A stretch of 64,000 nucleotides of DNA from Rosistilla oblonga (GTDB taxonomy: Bacteria > Planctomycetota > Planctomycetia > Pirellulales > Pirellulaceae): contig NZ_CP036292.1 in the NCBI RefSeq assembly GCF_007751715.1, forward strand, positions 2,728,001 to 2,792,000, in the 5' to 3' direction. The first letter of the stretch is position 1. Each line of letters opens with the position of its first letter. Positions 28,584-37,444 of the stretch are shown here, piece by piece. The notes under the pieces are model-generated. The model was not told where the DNA came from and did not search any database. It saw only the letters and a program-made list of their open reading frames with translations. The position numbers were made by a program, and so were the translations under genes.

Positions 28584-30422
28584 CTAAAACGAAACGGGAG
28601 CGAACAGATCGGTGTTTTCGCTGTACATCGTTTGGTAGTGCATCTGGATTTCTTCGGCCGACAATTGCTGTGCGTAGATCGCTAGCTCATCCATGCCGCC
28701 GGCGTACTGCCGCCATCCATCAAAGCCCAATTGGCCGACAAGCAGCTGCAGAACGGTGGGATGGTTTGCGTCTTCGATTGCGACCTGCTTGATCAGTTGG
28801 CCATTGCAATACATCTCCAACTGCCGGTCTCCTTTGGTCATGACCAAGTGTTGCCAGACCTCGGGAACGCAGATCCCGGGGCTGATCAGATTGGTTCCCT
28901 TTCCGTAGTTTTCCGCCGGAGGACTGCGGTGCAAAAAGCGAAACGCTCCCGGTTCATGAATCAAAAAAGTGTCGGTCAAGATCTCGAAGACGTTCAGGTA
29001 TTGATGCCCGCCGGGGTCGGAGATCGGTGTCAAACCAAAACAGGTAGCGTGCTGTAGATCGTCCGGTTTGATCCAGCATTCGATCGTGTAGCTGCCTCGA
29101 TTGATCCCTTCGATCGGATCGCGGCTGACCAAATATCGCGACGTGCCACCACGGCGGAACCTTGCGTATCCGTTGCGGATGCTGATCAATTGGTTCTCGG
29201 CGGTGCTTCCCACAATTTCCGCCGCCCATTGGTCGTGAAGCTCGTTTTTAACGATGTTGTTGTCCGCCTGTTCAAACCGCCAGTAGATGATCGGTTGTTG
29301 CCGCTTCACCATGTCGACATATCGCCGGCTGACGTTCAGACCTCGGTCGTCCGCCAACAGCATCGGAGGAACAATCGTCGAGGCGTTGACCGAATCACTA
29401 GCGTCGGCCGTTGGCGTGTTGGATGCCACCTGCGAATCGAACGGCAACAACGAATTGGTGTCGCGGTCGACGCGAACGTGAGACCCTTGTTTCAATCGTT
29501 GGCTGACGAGCGTGGTGCCATCATCGGCCAACAGCGAAAGCTCGACTTCGCCTTCGACGACGTCGACCTCGGATGTTTCTCCATTGTCGACTCGCATCGT
29601 GAACTCGGTCCCCAAATCAACGACGGCGGTGTCGGGGGCGTTTAATACGAAGCCGCGCGCCCGCTCGGGGACGTTGGCGCGTATCGCTCCGGAAACCAGC
29701 ATGGCAAAGTCTTTGGATTCGATCTGCAGTTGAGCGGGCCCCGACAGCGCCAACACCGCCCCGCTCATAAATTCCAACTGCACAGTGCCTTGATCGATCG
29801 AGAGCATACCGGGGCGAAGGCGTCGGCCGACGGTCAGCCCCGGTTGGCGTACGTTGCGAACATTGACGATCACCGCGGCAACTTTCGCGAGGCTCGCCGC
29901 GGCGGCTTGTTCGACATAGACCTCATCGCTTGGTGGTGTCGACGGCGCGACCGTTGTCTCGGCGGGCGGTTCGTTGGACGCAATCATTGTCGCTCCTGGG
30001 ACGTCTTCCCCAGGGCGATTGGCAACCATCCAAAAGACTCCGATAGCCAAGCACAACGCCGCCGCCCACGCGATTCCCCAATACGCCCGCCTCCGCTGCG
30101 ACTTCGCCGGATTGCCGGCGACGGTTGAGCGGGAAGCCGAAAATATGCGTTTCAGTGGATTGGGACGCTCGCAAGCACTCGCGATCCCCTGGGATCCAAG
30201 ATCGCAACTGGGCAGCTGTGGCAGGTTGACACCGCCCCATCGTTGAGTCAGTTCGGAGTGGATTTGGATGTAGCGCAGATAATATTCGCGCGCCGGTTCC
30301 GACTCCTGCATCTCCTCCGCCAGCTGACGCGATTCTTCCGGCGTCAACGTGTCGTCGACAAGCTTCTGGACAAGCAGCCGGAAGGCGCGAGGGACTTCGG
30401 ATTCGTGTGTCGGTTCACTCAT
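28584..30422 (-). CDS. FecR-domain membrane protein with LamG/concanavalin-like domain
   Basis: The 612-residue protein has a cytoplasmic N-terminus (~1-110, FRLLVQKLVDDTLTPEESRQ, anti-sigma-like helices without a zinc motif). A single membrane helix follows (~114-133, YWGIAWAAALCLAIGVFWMV), then a FecR-type domain (~190-300, SGAVLALSGPAQLQIESKDF; LNAPDTAVVDLGTEFTMRVD) and a LamG-type domain (~375-595, IIYWRFEQ, YTIECWIKPDDL, MDELAIYAQQLSAEEIQ). Its start overlaps the stop of the sigma-factor gene by 4 nt (ATGA), so the two are translationally coupled. The layout suggests an anti-sigma or signal transducer that reads a periplasmic ligand, perhaps a glycan, through the LamG domain. That function is inferred. 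Confidence 0.88.
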   Translation of the reverse strand: MSEPTHESEVPRAFRLLVQKLVDDTLTPEESRQLAEEMQESEPAREYYLRYIQIHSELTQRWGGVNLPQLPSCDLGSQGIASACERPNPLKRIFSASRSTVAGNPAKSQRRRAYWGIAWAAALCLAIGVFWMVANRPGEDVPGATMIASNEPPAETTVAPSTPPSDEVYVEQAAAASLAKVAAVIVNVRNVRQPGLTVGRRLRPGMLSIDQGTVQLEFMSGAVLALSGPAQLQIESKDFAMLVSGAIRANVPERARGFVLNAPDTAVVDLGTEFTMRVDNGETSEVDVVEGEVELSLLADDGTTLVSQRLKQGSHVRVDRDTNSLLPFDSQVASNTPTADASDSVNASTIVPPMLLADDRGLNVSRRYVDMVKRQQPIIYWRFEQADNNIVKNELHDQWAAEIVGSTAENQLISIRNGYARFRRGGTSRYLVSRDPIEGINRGSYTIECWIKPDDLQHATCFGLTPISDPGGHQYLNVFEILTDTFLIHEPGAFRFLHRSPPAENYGKGTNLISPGICVPEVWQHLVMTKGDRQLEMYCNGQLIKQVAIEDANHPTVLQLLVGQLGFDGWRQYAGGMDELAIYAQQLSAEEIQMHYQTMYSENTDLFAPVSF

Positions 30423-30967
30423 GATCGAATTTCACCTGATAGATTTTTCTCAATGCAGCCGAGCAACTGTTCCCGAATGCGGTGCAGTAGAAGGCTGATC
30501 GCGTTCACCGATTTCCCAAAGTCCGCTGCGATCGCTTTGACCGACAGCGATTCGGCGTACCGCTGCAGGAGCAGCCCCTGATGTTCCTCTCGCAGCTTTC
30601 CCATGCAGTCGCGAAGCGCGGTTTCGCGGCTGCGTTGGAGCTCCGGTTGGAACATCTGTTGATCCATTGCCTCGAGCGTATTGGCGAGGTCCTCGGGGAA
30701 TACCAGCAGGTCGCGCGTCTGCCGCTTGCGAAAGGCCATGATTTGGAACCTCGCAATCGTAAAGGCCCAGGCCATGAAATTGGTGCCTGGCTGGTATTCG
30801 GCGGCGCGGCGACAAAGAACCAAGTTAACCTCCTGCAGAACCTCGTGAGCTTGGTCGGAATTGCCCAGTCGTTTCAGCAGAAAGCCCATTAACCGCGGCT
30901 GCGCATCGGTCAACAGCACTACCAATTCACCGTCTAGCTCGAATTTTGATTGTCTTTCGCTGTTCAT
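30419..30967 (-). CDS. ECF-like RNA polymerase sigma factor (planctomycete/Verrucomicrobia subfamily)
   Basis: The 182-residue two-domain sigma factor has region 2 (DQAHEVLQEVNLVLCRRAAE; FMAWAFTIARFQIMAFRK) and region 4 (LRDCMGKLREEHQGLLLQRY; SVKAIAADFGKSVNAISLLL). It matches the Rhodopirellula/Verrucomicrobium ECF type that is commonly paired with FecR-domain proteins. It is the first gene of an operon continuing with the FecR/LamG protein (4-nt overlap), a PSD1 protein and a DUF1501 protein. It probably controls that operon and related targets in response to an envelope signal (inference). Confidence 0.9.
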   Translation of the reverse strand: MNSERQSKFELDGELVVLLTDAQPRLMGFLLKRLGNSDQAHEVLQEVNLVLCRRAAEYQPGTNFMAWAFTIARFQIMAFRKRQTRDLLVFPEDLANTLEAMDQQMFQPELQRSRETALRDCMGKLREEHQGLLLQRYAESLSVKAIAADFGKSVNAISLLLHRIREQLLGCIEKNLSGEIRS

Positions 30968-31345
30968 ACTAAGTGGATATAGCGCGGGGGGCGGAATCTT
31001 TCATCTTTAAGTCGCGACAAGGCTCCATTAAACGGGGCTTCGCGGGGCGTTATCTGCCTTTTTTCGATTGTTCCCGAAAGATCTTCCAAGTCGCGGCTAT
31101 CTCCTAGGGCCTTTTCATAACCGTTGCATTGCAAGGAGCTAGCGATTTTGGGCCTCCAGTTGCACCACATGGCAAGTCGGTGGCTTGTCTCAAAGCGAAC
31201 CGTGCTGTCCGCTTTTTTCTGTCCCAATTTTCGCACCTCCGGCAAACTTGCGATTTTATCCATCGCGGTTCGAAACTCCGGCTTCCGGATGGTTGATCTG
31301 CCGCGATGGTTCTCATCTTGTTTTCGTGTTGGGAGATTTTGAGAC
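30968..31345. other. Divergent intergenic region between sigma operon and DUF1559 gene
   Basis: This 378-nt stretch separates the leftward sigma-factor operon from the rightward DUF1559 gene and should contain both promoters. I see no gene. A GGGAG at about 31330 precedes ATG 31346 by roughly 11 nt. If the sigma factor is autoregulated, its target motif should lie here. Confidence 0.35.
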
Positions 31346-32374
31346 ATGAGACGTCACGCTTTTACGCTCGTCGAGTTGTTGGTTGTCATCGCCATAATTG
31401 GGATCTTGGTGGGGCTGCTGCTACCAGCGGTTCAAGCCGCTCGCGAGGCAGCCCGGCGGATGGAGTGCAGTAACAATCTGAAACAGTTTGGGCTGGCTCT
31501 TCACAACTATCACGACACGTACCGCAAGTTTCCGGCGGGCGTATTCGCCAGCAACATCCCGCGTGGCGGAGGTCCGACGACAAGCTTTGGCCCTAGCTTT
31601 AATGCCGGCTTGCTGCAGTTCATCGAAGGAAACACGCTGTTCGATCAGATGTCTTGGGTCGGTCGGTCGCCAGGTTATGTCAACGAATCGAGCCCCAGCG
31701 CCGGACGCGATGTGAATAGCCCGCTGATGCGAAATGTCTTGCTTCCGCACATGCGATGCGCTTCGACAACGATCCCTGAATTCAACGGCTACGAAATGAT
31801 CAGTTGTTATGTTGGAATCTCCGGCGCAGCATCCGAAGGTGCATCCGATCCGTTCCAAGGCAACCTGCAGCAAACCCGAAGCATCGGCGGATCCAACGGC
31901 ATTTTGGCCTCAAACGGGATGCTTTCGATGAACGGTTGGTACGGTATGCGCGACTGTCTCGACGGATCTTCGAACGTCATCATCATGTCCGAGATGAGCG
32001 GCGTGATGCGGTACGCTGGGAGCGGTGGTTCGCTGGGGCAGATTGTTTTGCGCGGAGCCAGCGGGAGCGACCACGGTTGGCTGATGGGAACTTTGGAACC
32101 CAACCGGGCTCCCGGCTTTGTCAACGATGGGAACAACGCGCGTTGCTTCAACATCACAACCATTCGGTATCCCGTCAAAGCGGCTCCCTTTTCAAACACC
32201 GTTTATCCCGGGATGGCAAGCAATTACGGGCCTAACAATCCGTTGACCTCCAACCATCCCGGCGGTGCGATGTCGCTTCGGACCGACGGTTCGGTCCAGT
32301 TTCTTGCCGAAAGCACGCAGCTTTTGACGCTGAAACGACTAGCATCGCGAGACGATGGAAATCCCGTGAACTAG
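31346..32374 (+). CDS. DUF1559 pseudopilin-like protein (prepilin N-terminal methylation signal)
   Basis: The 342-residue protein begins with a type IV prepilin signal, [20 protein letters not shown], directly followed by the DUF1559 signature ([34 protein letters not shown]). It ends in the H-x-G-G...DGSVQF block ([20 protein letters not shown]). These proteins form a very large planctomycete paralogous family, expected to be processed by prepilin peptidase and anchored in the inner membrane or assembled into a pseudopilus. The function is unknown. It is followed by a small lipoprotein gene, a common pairing for this family. Confidence 0.93.
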   Translation: MRRHAFTLVELLVVIAIIGILVGLLLPAVQAAREAARRMECSNNLKQFGLALHNYHDTYRKFPAGVFASNIPRGGGPTTSFGPSFNAGLLQFIEGNTLFDQMSWVGRSPGYVNESSPSAGRDVNSPLMRNVLLPHMRCASTTIPEFNGYEMISCYVGISGAASEGASDPFQGNLQQTRSIGGSNGILASNGMLSMNGWYGMRDCLDGSSNVIIMSEMSGVMRYAGSGGSLGQIVLRGASGSDHGWLMGTLEPNRAPGFVNDGNNARCFNITTIRYPVKAAPFSNTVYPGMASNYGPNNPLTSNHPGGAMSLRTDGSVQFLAESTQLLTLKRLASRDDGNPVN

Positions 32375-32460
32375 GTCTTGGCCTGTTCTTATCCTAAATT
32401 TTTCAAATCCAACTGTCGTCGCAAGCGGCAGTTTCTGCTTTGCCTAAGGGAGACTTCGTT

Positions 32461-32934
32461 GTGGTCGATGAAAAAAAGTTCCGCGTCCCATTTCTGCTCG
32501 TTCTGTTTCTGTCCGCTGTGCCGTTAGCAATGGGATGTTCATCGAGCGATACCTCCAACACGGGAACCGTCGCGGGAAGCGTCAACTACAACGGTAGCTC
32601 TCTCGGCGAGGGAGCGTCGGTCGTCTTCATGGACATGACAACGGGATTCACATGTGCTGGTGTGACCGATGCCGAAGGGAAGTTCCAATTGGAATCGATT
32701 AACGATGGCAATCTGCCAATCGGCAGTTACGGAGTAATGGTTCGGCCTGGCGGAACGATGGATATGGCGGCGATGGAACAAGCTTCCAGCGCCGAGGATG
32801 CGATGAACGATGCGGGGATCGCCAAGCCAGCGGCCGTGAAATTTCCCTCCAAGTACAATGATCTGGCGACTAGCGGGCTGTCGTTTGAGGTCCAGCAAGG
32901 GGCTAACGAAATGCAGATCGAACTCGTCGATTGA
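32461..32934 (+). CDS. Small lipoprotein with carboxypeptidase-regulatory-like (Ig-like) fold
   Basis: The start is placed at GTG 32461, with AAGGGAG about 8 nt upstream; the frame also opens at TTG 32440. The ~157-residue product has a signal peptide ending LAMGC, a weak lipobox, followed by a Ser-rich linker. It then has a beta-sandwich pattern typical of carboxypeptidase-regulatory-like domains: GTVAGSVNYNGSSLGEGASV, GVTDAEGKFQLESI, GSYGVMVRPGG. Such lipoproteins often sit directly downstream of DUF1559 genes in planctomycetes, as here, and may interact with them. Function unknown. Confidence 0.75.
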   Translation: MVDEKKFRVPFLLVLFLSAVPLAMGCSSSDTSNTGTVAGSVNYNGSSLGEGASVVFMDMTTGFTCAGVTDAEGKFQLESINDGNLPIGSYGVMVRPGGTMDMAAMEQASSAEDAMNDAGIAKPAAVKFPSKYNDLATSGLSFEVQQGANEMQIELVD

Positions 32935-33275
32935 GATCAGTTTTGTGCAGCGGTCGGCGGCGGTGGGGCCGGCCATTGGTGTTGCTCGTATCCGGCGAGC
33001 GTTTCTCTTCAGCGTGCGATCTTGCGCGCGTCGACGCGTCACAGGGTGGCGCGATCGCTACCAGCGGCCCAAGCGTTATTTCTTAAACCACGTTACCGCG
33101 ACGGTCGTTGTGATGCCGATGCTGTTAGTGCGAACGGTTTGCTAGCAAGCGGCTGTTCTTCGAGGCCCTTCCCGTCCCAGCGATTTTCGCCCAAGGGTTC
33201 ATCGCGTGGTTTGATGCAGAGAGTTCCCAAGGCCCCGCCCCTTGGCACGGTTGCCGCAATGAGGTTTTTAGAACG
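32935..33275 (+). other. Intergenic stretch without recognised content
   Basis: I see no gene, hairpin with T run, or repeat in these 341 nt. A GAGG at about 33261-33264 precedes the next ATG by about 11 nt. Confidence 0.3.
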
Positions 33276-33563
33276 ATGAAATTCACACGAAACCACTACT
33301 TCCTGATCGGTATCCTGTTGATCTTGTTCGGAATTCAGTTTCGGTTAGTCGATTCGTTTGTGATCAACGAGCGATGCACTCGAGCCCTAGATCGCGTGAT
33401 GCGGAAGACTCCCGTCGCAAGTAACGATGCGTTTTCGGCGTTTGCAATGCAGGTTCACCCCAACCCCACCAAACGCGTCCAACCGCCGCGCTGGATCGGC
33501 GCTGCGATGGTCGTCAGCGGAATCGTCGTCACGCTGCACAGCTTCGCCCTCCGCCGCAGCTGA
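33276..33563 (+). CDS. Small two-span membrane protein, hypothetical
   Basis: The 95-residue protein has two predicted membrane helices, YFLIGILLILFGIQFRLV near the N-terminus and WIGAAMVVSGIVVTLHSFAL near the C-terminus. A basic loop with one Cys (INERCTRALDRVMRKTP) lies between them. Composition and hydrophobicity support a real gene. I do not recognise the family. Confidence 0.6.
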   Translation: MKFTRNHYFLIGILLILFGIQFRLVDSFVINERCTRALDRVMRKTPVASNDAFSAFAMQVHPNPTKRVQPPRWIGAAMVVSGIVVTLHSFALRRS

Positions 33564-33722
33564 TACCCGCTACATCCGCCCCGCCGCCCCTGCCCCAATT
33601 CGCAGCAAGGATTGCTCGCCCACCAACCTACAGCTTCACGTGGCTTCGAAGGAACGAACCACCGACGGCAATCACGACGACCGAAGTTGTTGTGCGATTG
33701 ATCATCGGAGCCCTTCAAAACC

Positions 33723-34154
33723 ATGTTCTTGCTGCCAATCGTCATTCTGTTGTTTCGCGCTTCCCCAAGCGAACGCCGCTCGGTAGTGAGCCTGATGTTT
33801 GCCGCGTTGTTCCTGTTTGGAATCCCCACTTCGGTTGGCTGGGGAGCGGAATTTGAAGACAACAAAGCCGGGAGCCTGCGACGCGAGGGGTCGCAATTGA
33901 CGGGAGTTGCCGGCGAAGTGATGCCGGTTGGCAATCGTTGGGTGTTTGTTGGCAGCGACCAACGCACCTATCGGCTGCACGAAAACTTGGCTCTGCAGCG
34001 AATCGTCCACTCGCTCCGCCGCGACCACGCCGATACGCACTGGACGGTCGACGGCACGATCACCGAGTTCATGGACGAAAACTTTTTGCAACTCTCGCGA
34101 GCCACACGAACGTCGCAATCGAAACGAACCGAAAAGAAAACTCCGAAGCCCTAA
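33723..34154 (+). CDS. Exported hypothetical protein
   Basis: The 143-residue protein has a hydrophobic leader (VVSLMFAALFLFGIPTSVGWG) that is probably a signal peptide. A ~70-residue beta-rich part follows (GVAGEVMPVGNRWVFVGSDQ, THWTVDGTITEFMDENFLQL) and ends in a basic tail (RTEKKTPKP). The pattern suggests a small OB- or SH3-like fold, but I cannot name a family. It converges on the kinase gene with about 48 nt between the stops. Confidence 0.6.
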   Translation: MFLLPIVILLFRASPSERRSVVSLMFAALFLFGIPTSVGWGAEFEDNKAGSLRREGSQLTGVAGEVMPVGNRWVFVGSDQRTYRLHENLALQRIVHSLRRDHADTHWTVDGTITEFMDENFLQLSRATRTSQSKRTEKKTPKP

Positions 34155-34202
34155 TCGTCGACCGAATCGGCCGATGTCACCGGCAGTGCGATCCCTTCGC
34201 CG

Positions 34203-35717
34203 CTAAAGTTCCAGCCGATCCAAGACGCCTCGCGGAACAGCGATCCGAAACAGGCTTTGCCCTTCGGTCGAGAGTTCTTTCCATTTGCGATTCAACGAGT
34301 CGCCCAGTTGAGCCGCTTCGTCGTGCTTGTTCATTCCCCGCAGCGCATTTTCGCACTGCGCCATCGCAATCGCCGTCAGATGCGGCGGCAAGTCGGGATC
34401 GTTCATGACCTGCCGAGCGAGGCGTTCGGCGCTTTCGGGCAGGTTCTGTTGATCGTACAGCCGCGCCAGTTGGATGCGTGCTTTGGCTGCGTAGATCTTG
34501 TATTCGGCGCTCTCCGATTCGGGAAAGCTGACCCATACAGCTTGCCAGGCCGCCGGCGTGTTGATTCGCATCGCTTCGAAGAACTGCCGCTGGACCGATT
34601 CCTGCGGCTGGACCGTCGCCGCTTCGGTGCTCAACAGATCGGCGACATCGCTGCGATGCCTTGCCGAGACGATCCCCGCGGCAAGTCCCATCAGCGGCAG
34701 CGCGATCGCGGCCAGCCACAACAGCCGCCGGGCGGTGCTTGTCGGTTCCGACGACATCACGCTCTGCAGCGTCTTGGTCGCTGCCAAGCGGACCGGCAGC
34801 GTTCCGAGCGTCTCTTGCCCGCCGGATTGTTCGACTTTCTTGTGCAGGTAATCGACTAGACGTGACGGTGAATCGAATCGCTGTTTAGGATCTTTGGCCA
34901 TCAATCGGGCGACCACTTCATCGACCCAATCGGGAACGTGGTCGTCCATCCGCATCGCACTGATCCGCGGCGGGGTTTCATGAAGATGACGGACCGCGAT
35001 CGCCAGCGGCGTTTCGCCTTCGAACGGCGGTCGTCCCGTCAGCACGTGGAACATCGTCACGCCCAGCGAATAGAGATCGCTGCGGACGTCGACCGGTTTG
35101 CCTTGAACCTGTTCGGGGCTCATATACAGCGGCGTTCCCAGCGTCAGCCCGACCTGCGTCAGTTCGCTTTGGAAATCGGGATTGGCGATCCGAGCCAATC
35201 CAAAGTCGGCGACTTTAACATTCCCTTTGCTGCTGAGCATGATGTTTTCGGGCTTGATGTCACGATGCGTGATCCCTTGCTCCGAAGCGGCATCGAGCGC
35301 CGCGGCGACTCCCAGCATCACATCCAACGCCCGTTGCAGCGACAGCGGCCCCTCGCGGTCGACCTGCTCGCGGAGATTGCGGCCGTCGACAAATTCTTGG
35401 CTGATGTAATAGCGTCCATCGGAGCGACCGACGTCGTAGACCTGGACGATATTGGGGTGCGACAGTTTCGCTGCGGCGCGGGCTTCGCGACGGAAGCGTT
35501 CGACGTAGTTGTTGTCGTTGGCCAGCGAAGCGCGAAGGATCTTGACCGCCACCTGCCGTTCCAACGAAACCTGCTTGGCCAGATAGACGTCCGCCATTCC
35601 GCCGCGTCCCAATCGCCGCAGGATCTGCAGGTCGCCCAATTGGCCACCCGTCAAATCGTTGCCGATTTCGTGTGCCGCGAGCGAGTCACCAGGTGGAACG
35701 TTGGAGGTGTCGGTCAT
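34203..35717 (-). CDS. Membrane-anchored Ser/Thr protein kinase (PknB type)
   Basis: The 504-residue protein has a complete Hanks-type kinase domain (~28-300). It shows glycine loop GRGGMADVY (37-45), VAVK with K59, HRDIKPEN with catalytic D153, DFG (171-173) and MSPEQVQGKPVDVRSDLYSL for the activation segment. A membrane helix (LLWLAAIALPLMGLAAGI) near 330-350 separates it from a ~150-residue outer domain with TPR-like helices (ARIQLARLYDQQNLPESAERL). No PASTA repeats are present. It is the last gene of a compact cluster with the membrane protein 8 nt upstream and greA before that. The target is unknown. Confidence 0.93.
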   Translation of the reverse strand: MTDTSNVPPGDSLAAHEIGNDLTGGQLGDLQILRRLGRGGMADVYLAKQVSLERQVAVKILRASLANDNNYVERFRREARAAAKLSHPNIVQVYDVGRSDGRYYISQEFVDGRNLREQVDREGPLSLQRALDVMLGVAAALDAASEQGITHRDIKPENIMLSSKGNVKVADFGLARIANPDFQSELTQVGLTLGTPLYMSPEQVQGKPVDVRSDLYSLGVTMFHVLTGRPPFEGETPLAIAVRHLHETPPRISAMRMDDHVPDWVDEVVARLMAKDPKQRFDSPSRLVDYLHKKVEQSGGQETLGTLPVRLAATKTLQSVMSSEPTSTARRLLWLAAIALPLMGLAAGIVSARHRSDVADLLSTEAATVQPQESVQRQFFEAMRINTPAAWQAVWVSFPESESAEYKIYAAKARIQLARLYDQQNLPESAERLARQVMNDPDLPPHLTAIAMAQCENALRGMNKHDEAAQLGDSLNRKWKELSTEGQSLFRIAVPRGVLDRLEL

Positions 35718-35725
35718 TGTGCAAG

Positions 35726-36433
35726 TTACTTCATGCCCGATTTAATACCGGCTTGGATCTGTCGTTGAATGATCGAAACCAGCTTCACATCGTACGTCTT
35801 CTCAGGCACCTCGGCGCGGTCGGCGACCAACCCCGCTCGAGCAATAAATTCACGGAGCGCTTCATCGGAAAACTCTTGGTTCAACGAATAGCCTGATTCG
35901 TGGTCGGCGGGGGACGAGATCGGTTCGAAGATGTCGGCCATGTCGAACTGAGTCACTTTGTCAAGTTCCGCGCCGCGCTGCAAACGGGACAGCTCGCCTA
36001 GAAACTCGACCTTTTCGTCATCGCTGAACGAATCTCGCTGTGCGATGACCGAGCCGACATACTGCAGGTCCCCCCAGCTGATGATCGGTGCACGAACCAA
36101 TCGCTGCATCACTCCAGCGACCTGCCAGTCTTCGAGCTCTCCCGAACGGCCGCGCTTAATAAATTCGCGGAGCTGGGCGATCGTCGCCTGCTTTTCGTCC
36201 GGTTCCAGCCGCGATTGTTCGATCAACGGGATCAGAGTCCCGTCGATCGTCCGCAAGGCGAATTCGCCCCGCTGCTGAAATAGATAATAGGTACCGCCGG
36301 CGCAGCTGATAAAAAACAGCATCCCCAGCAGGGCAGCACCGGCGATCAGCGCCGGTGCCCAGGCGGCGCACCCCGAAGGCTCTGCGGGCGCCTGGGGTGC
36401 GTTTGTCGGGTCGGTATTATTCTGGGTGTTCAA
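35726..36433 (-). CDS. Hypothetical membrane protein between greA and kinase
   Basis: The 235-residue protein has one membrane helix ([20 protein letters not shown], ~26-50) after a Pro/Asn-rich N-terminus. The rest is an acidic helical domain ([39 protein letters not shown]). The apparent start is TTG 36433, which overlaps the end of greA by 17 nt, and the stop lies 8 nt before the kinase start. Translational coupling with the kinase suggests a functional link, perhaps as a partner or substrate. I do not recognise the family. Confidence 0.7.
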   Translation of the reverse strand: MNTQNNTDPTNAPQAPAEPSGCAAWAPALIAGAALLGMLFFISCAGGTYYLFQQRGEFALRTIDGTLIPLIEQSRLEPDEKQATIAQLREFIKRGRSGELEDWQVAGVMQRLVRAPIISWGDLQYVGSVIAQRDSFSDDEKVEFLGELSRLQRGAELDKVTQFDMADIFEPISSPADHESGYSLNQEFSDEALREFIARAGLVADRAEVPEKTYDVKLVSIIQRQIQAGIKSGMK

Positions 36434-36896
36434 TCTTCACGACTTCAAATTTTTGAATTCCCGCGGGGACACTGATCTCCGCTGTCTGTCCGACCTTTTT
36501 GCCCAACAATCCTTGCCCGATGGGACTGGTTACCAGAATCTTACCGGCATCCAGATCATCGTCTCCCACCCCGACGAGCGTAAACTCCTCCTCGTCCTGA
36601 TAGGTCAGGTCTTTGACTGTCACTTTGCACCCGAAAACAACCTCGTCCTTGGGCAATTGCGAGACATCGACGATGTCGGCCCGGGCGATCTTGCTTTTCA
36701 ATTCGTTGATCTTCGCCTGCAGCAACCCTTGGTTTTCGCGTTGGGCGTGATATTCGGCGTTTTCCTTCAGGTCTCCCTCTTCTCGCGCGGCCGCCAATTT
36801 CTCAGTGATCTCGGGCATCAGCACCCCTTCCAGATGGGCAACCTCCGCTTTCAATCGATTATAACCTTCGCGGGTCATTGGTACCGATCCACTCAT
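36417..36896 (-). CDS. greA: Transcription elongation factor GreA
   Basis: The 159-residue protein has the expected GreA length. The N-terminal coiled coil carries the tip motif [17 protein letters not shown] with the acidic residues that drive RNA cleavage. The C-terminal FKBP-like domain contains [37 protein letters not shown] and [14 protein letters not shown]. The start is ATG 36896 ([11 protein letters not shown]), with AAGGA about 9 nt upstream. The frame is open upstream, but that extension has no family similarity. It rescues backtracked RNA polymerase. It heads the greA / membrane protein / kinase cluster. Confidence 0.95.
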   Translation of the reverse strand: MSGSVPMTREGYNRLKAEVAHLEGVLMPEITEKLAAAREEGDLKENAEYHAQRENQGLLQAKINELKSKIARADIVDVSQLPKDEVVFGCKVTVKDLTYQDEEEFTLVGVGDDDLDAGKILVTSPIGQGLLGKKVGQTAEISVPAGIQKFEVVKIEHPE

Positions 36897-37444
36897 GGCA
36901 CCTGTTCCTTCCTGCTTTAAGTTGGGTTCATTCAAAATTAAAGCGATCGACTCTTGAGTCAAGAAGTCGACCGCTCGATAGACGGAAACTGTCGTGTTCC
37001 ACGCATTTTCAATGTTTTGTATCCATTGTGCAACCCGCTCGGATGCCAGAGGGACGCCAAAGCAGCGAATGACGCCGATGCAGCGACATGGCAGCGCGAT
37101 TATCCGCCTTTGCCCGGTTGTTTGGGGCGTGCTTGCCATGCCGGTTAGGGGCTCCACCGGAGCCTCAGGCAGGCCGTTTTGCCGCGATGCTATCACCGCC
37201 CCAGCAATTCGGGCGGAACAAAACAGTTGGTCGGTCGGGGGCGGTTCAATCCCCTGAATCGTCTCCGCGCGATGGCAATTCTTGTGCCAAAGAATCGATC
37301 TGGCCTAGTCAGCGTCGAAGGGATATGCACAATTTCCTTCATAGGATTCGCGGTGATGTCGCCACCAAACTCGGTGTGCGAAACAGCGGATGCTTGCCGT
37401 TGATGCGTTCGCGGCGAACCAACCTTTCTGAAAGCACCTGTCTT
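36897..37444. other. Divergent intergenic region between greA and typA
   Basis: This 548-nt stretch must carry the greA and typA promoters. It contains a short hairpin GGCTCC/GGAGCC (37150-37155/37159-37164). The typA frame is open through much of this region, but the translation there has no similarity to TypA and is probably non-coding. I see no RNA gene. Confidence 0.35.

Noticed and set aside
37225-37265. tRNA T-arm-like sequence GGTTCAATCC upstream of typA
   Set aside because: The five bases on each side of the loop do not pair and no acceptor, D or anticodon arms are found nearby.
37088-37444. N-terminal extension of TypA
   Set aside because: The open frame upstream of ATG 37445 does not resemble TypA, and the protein already has the normal length from that start.
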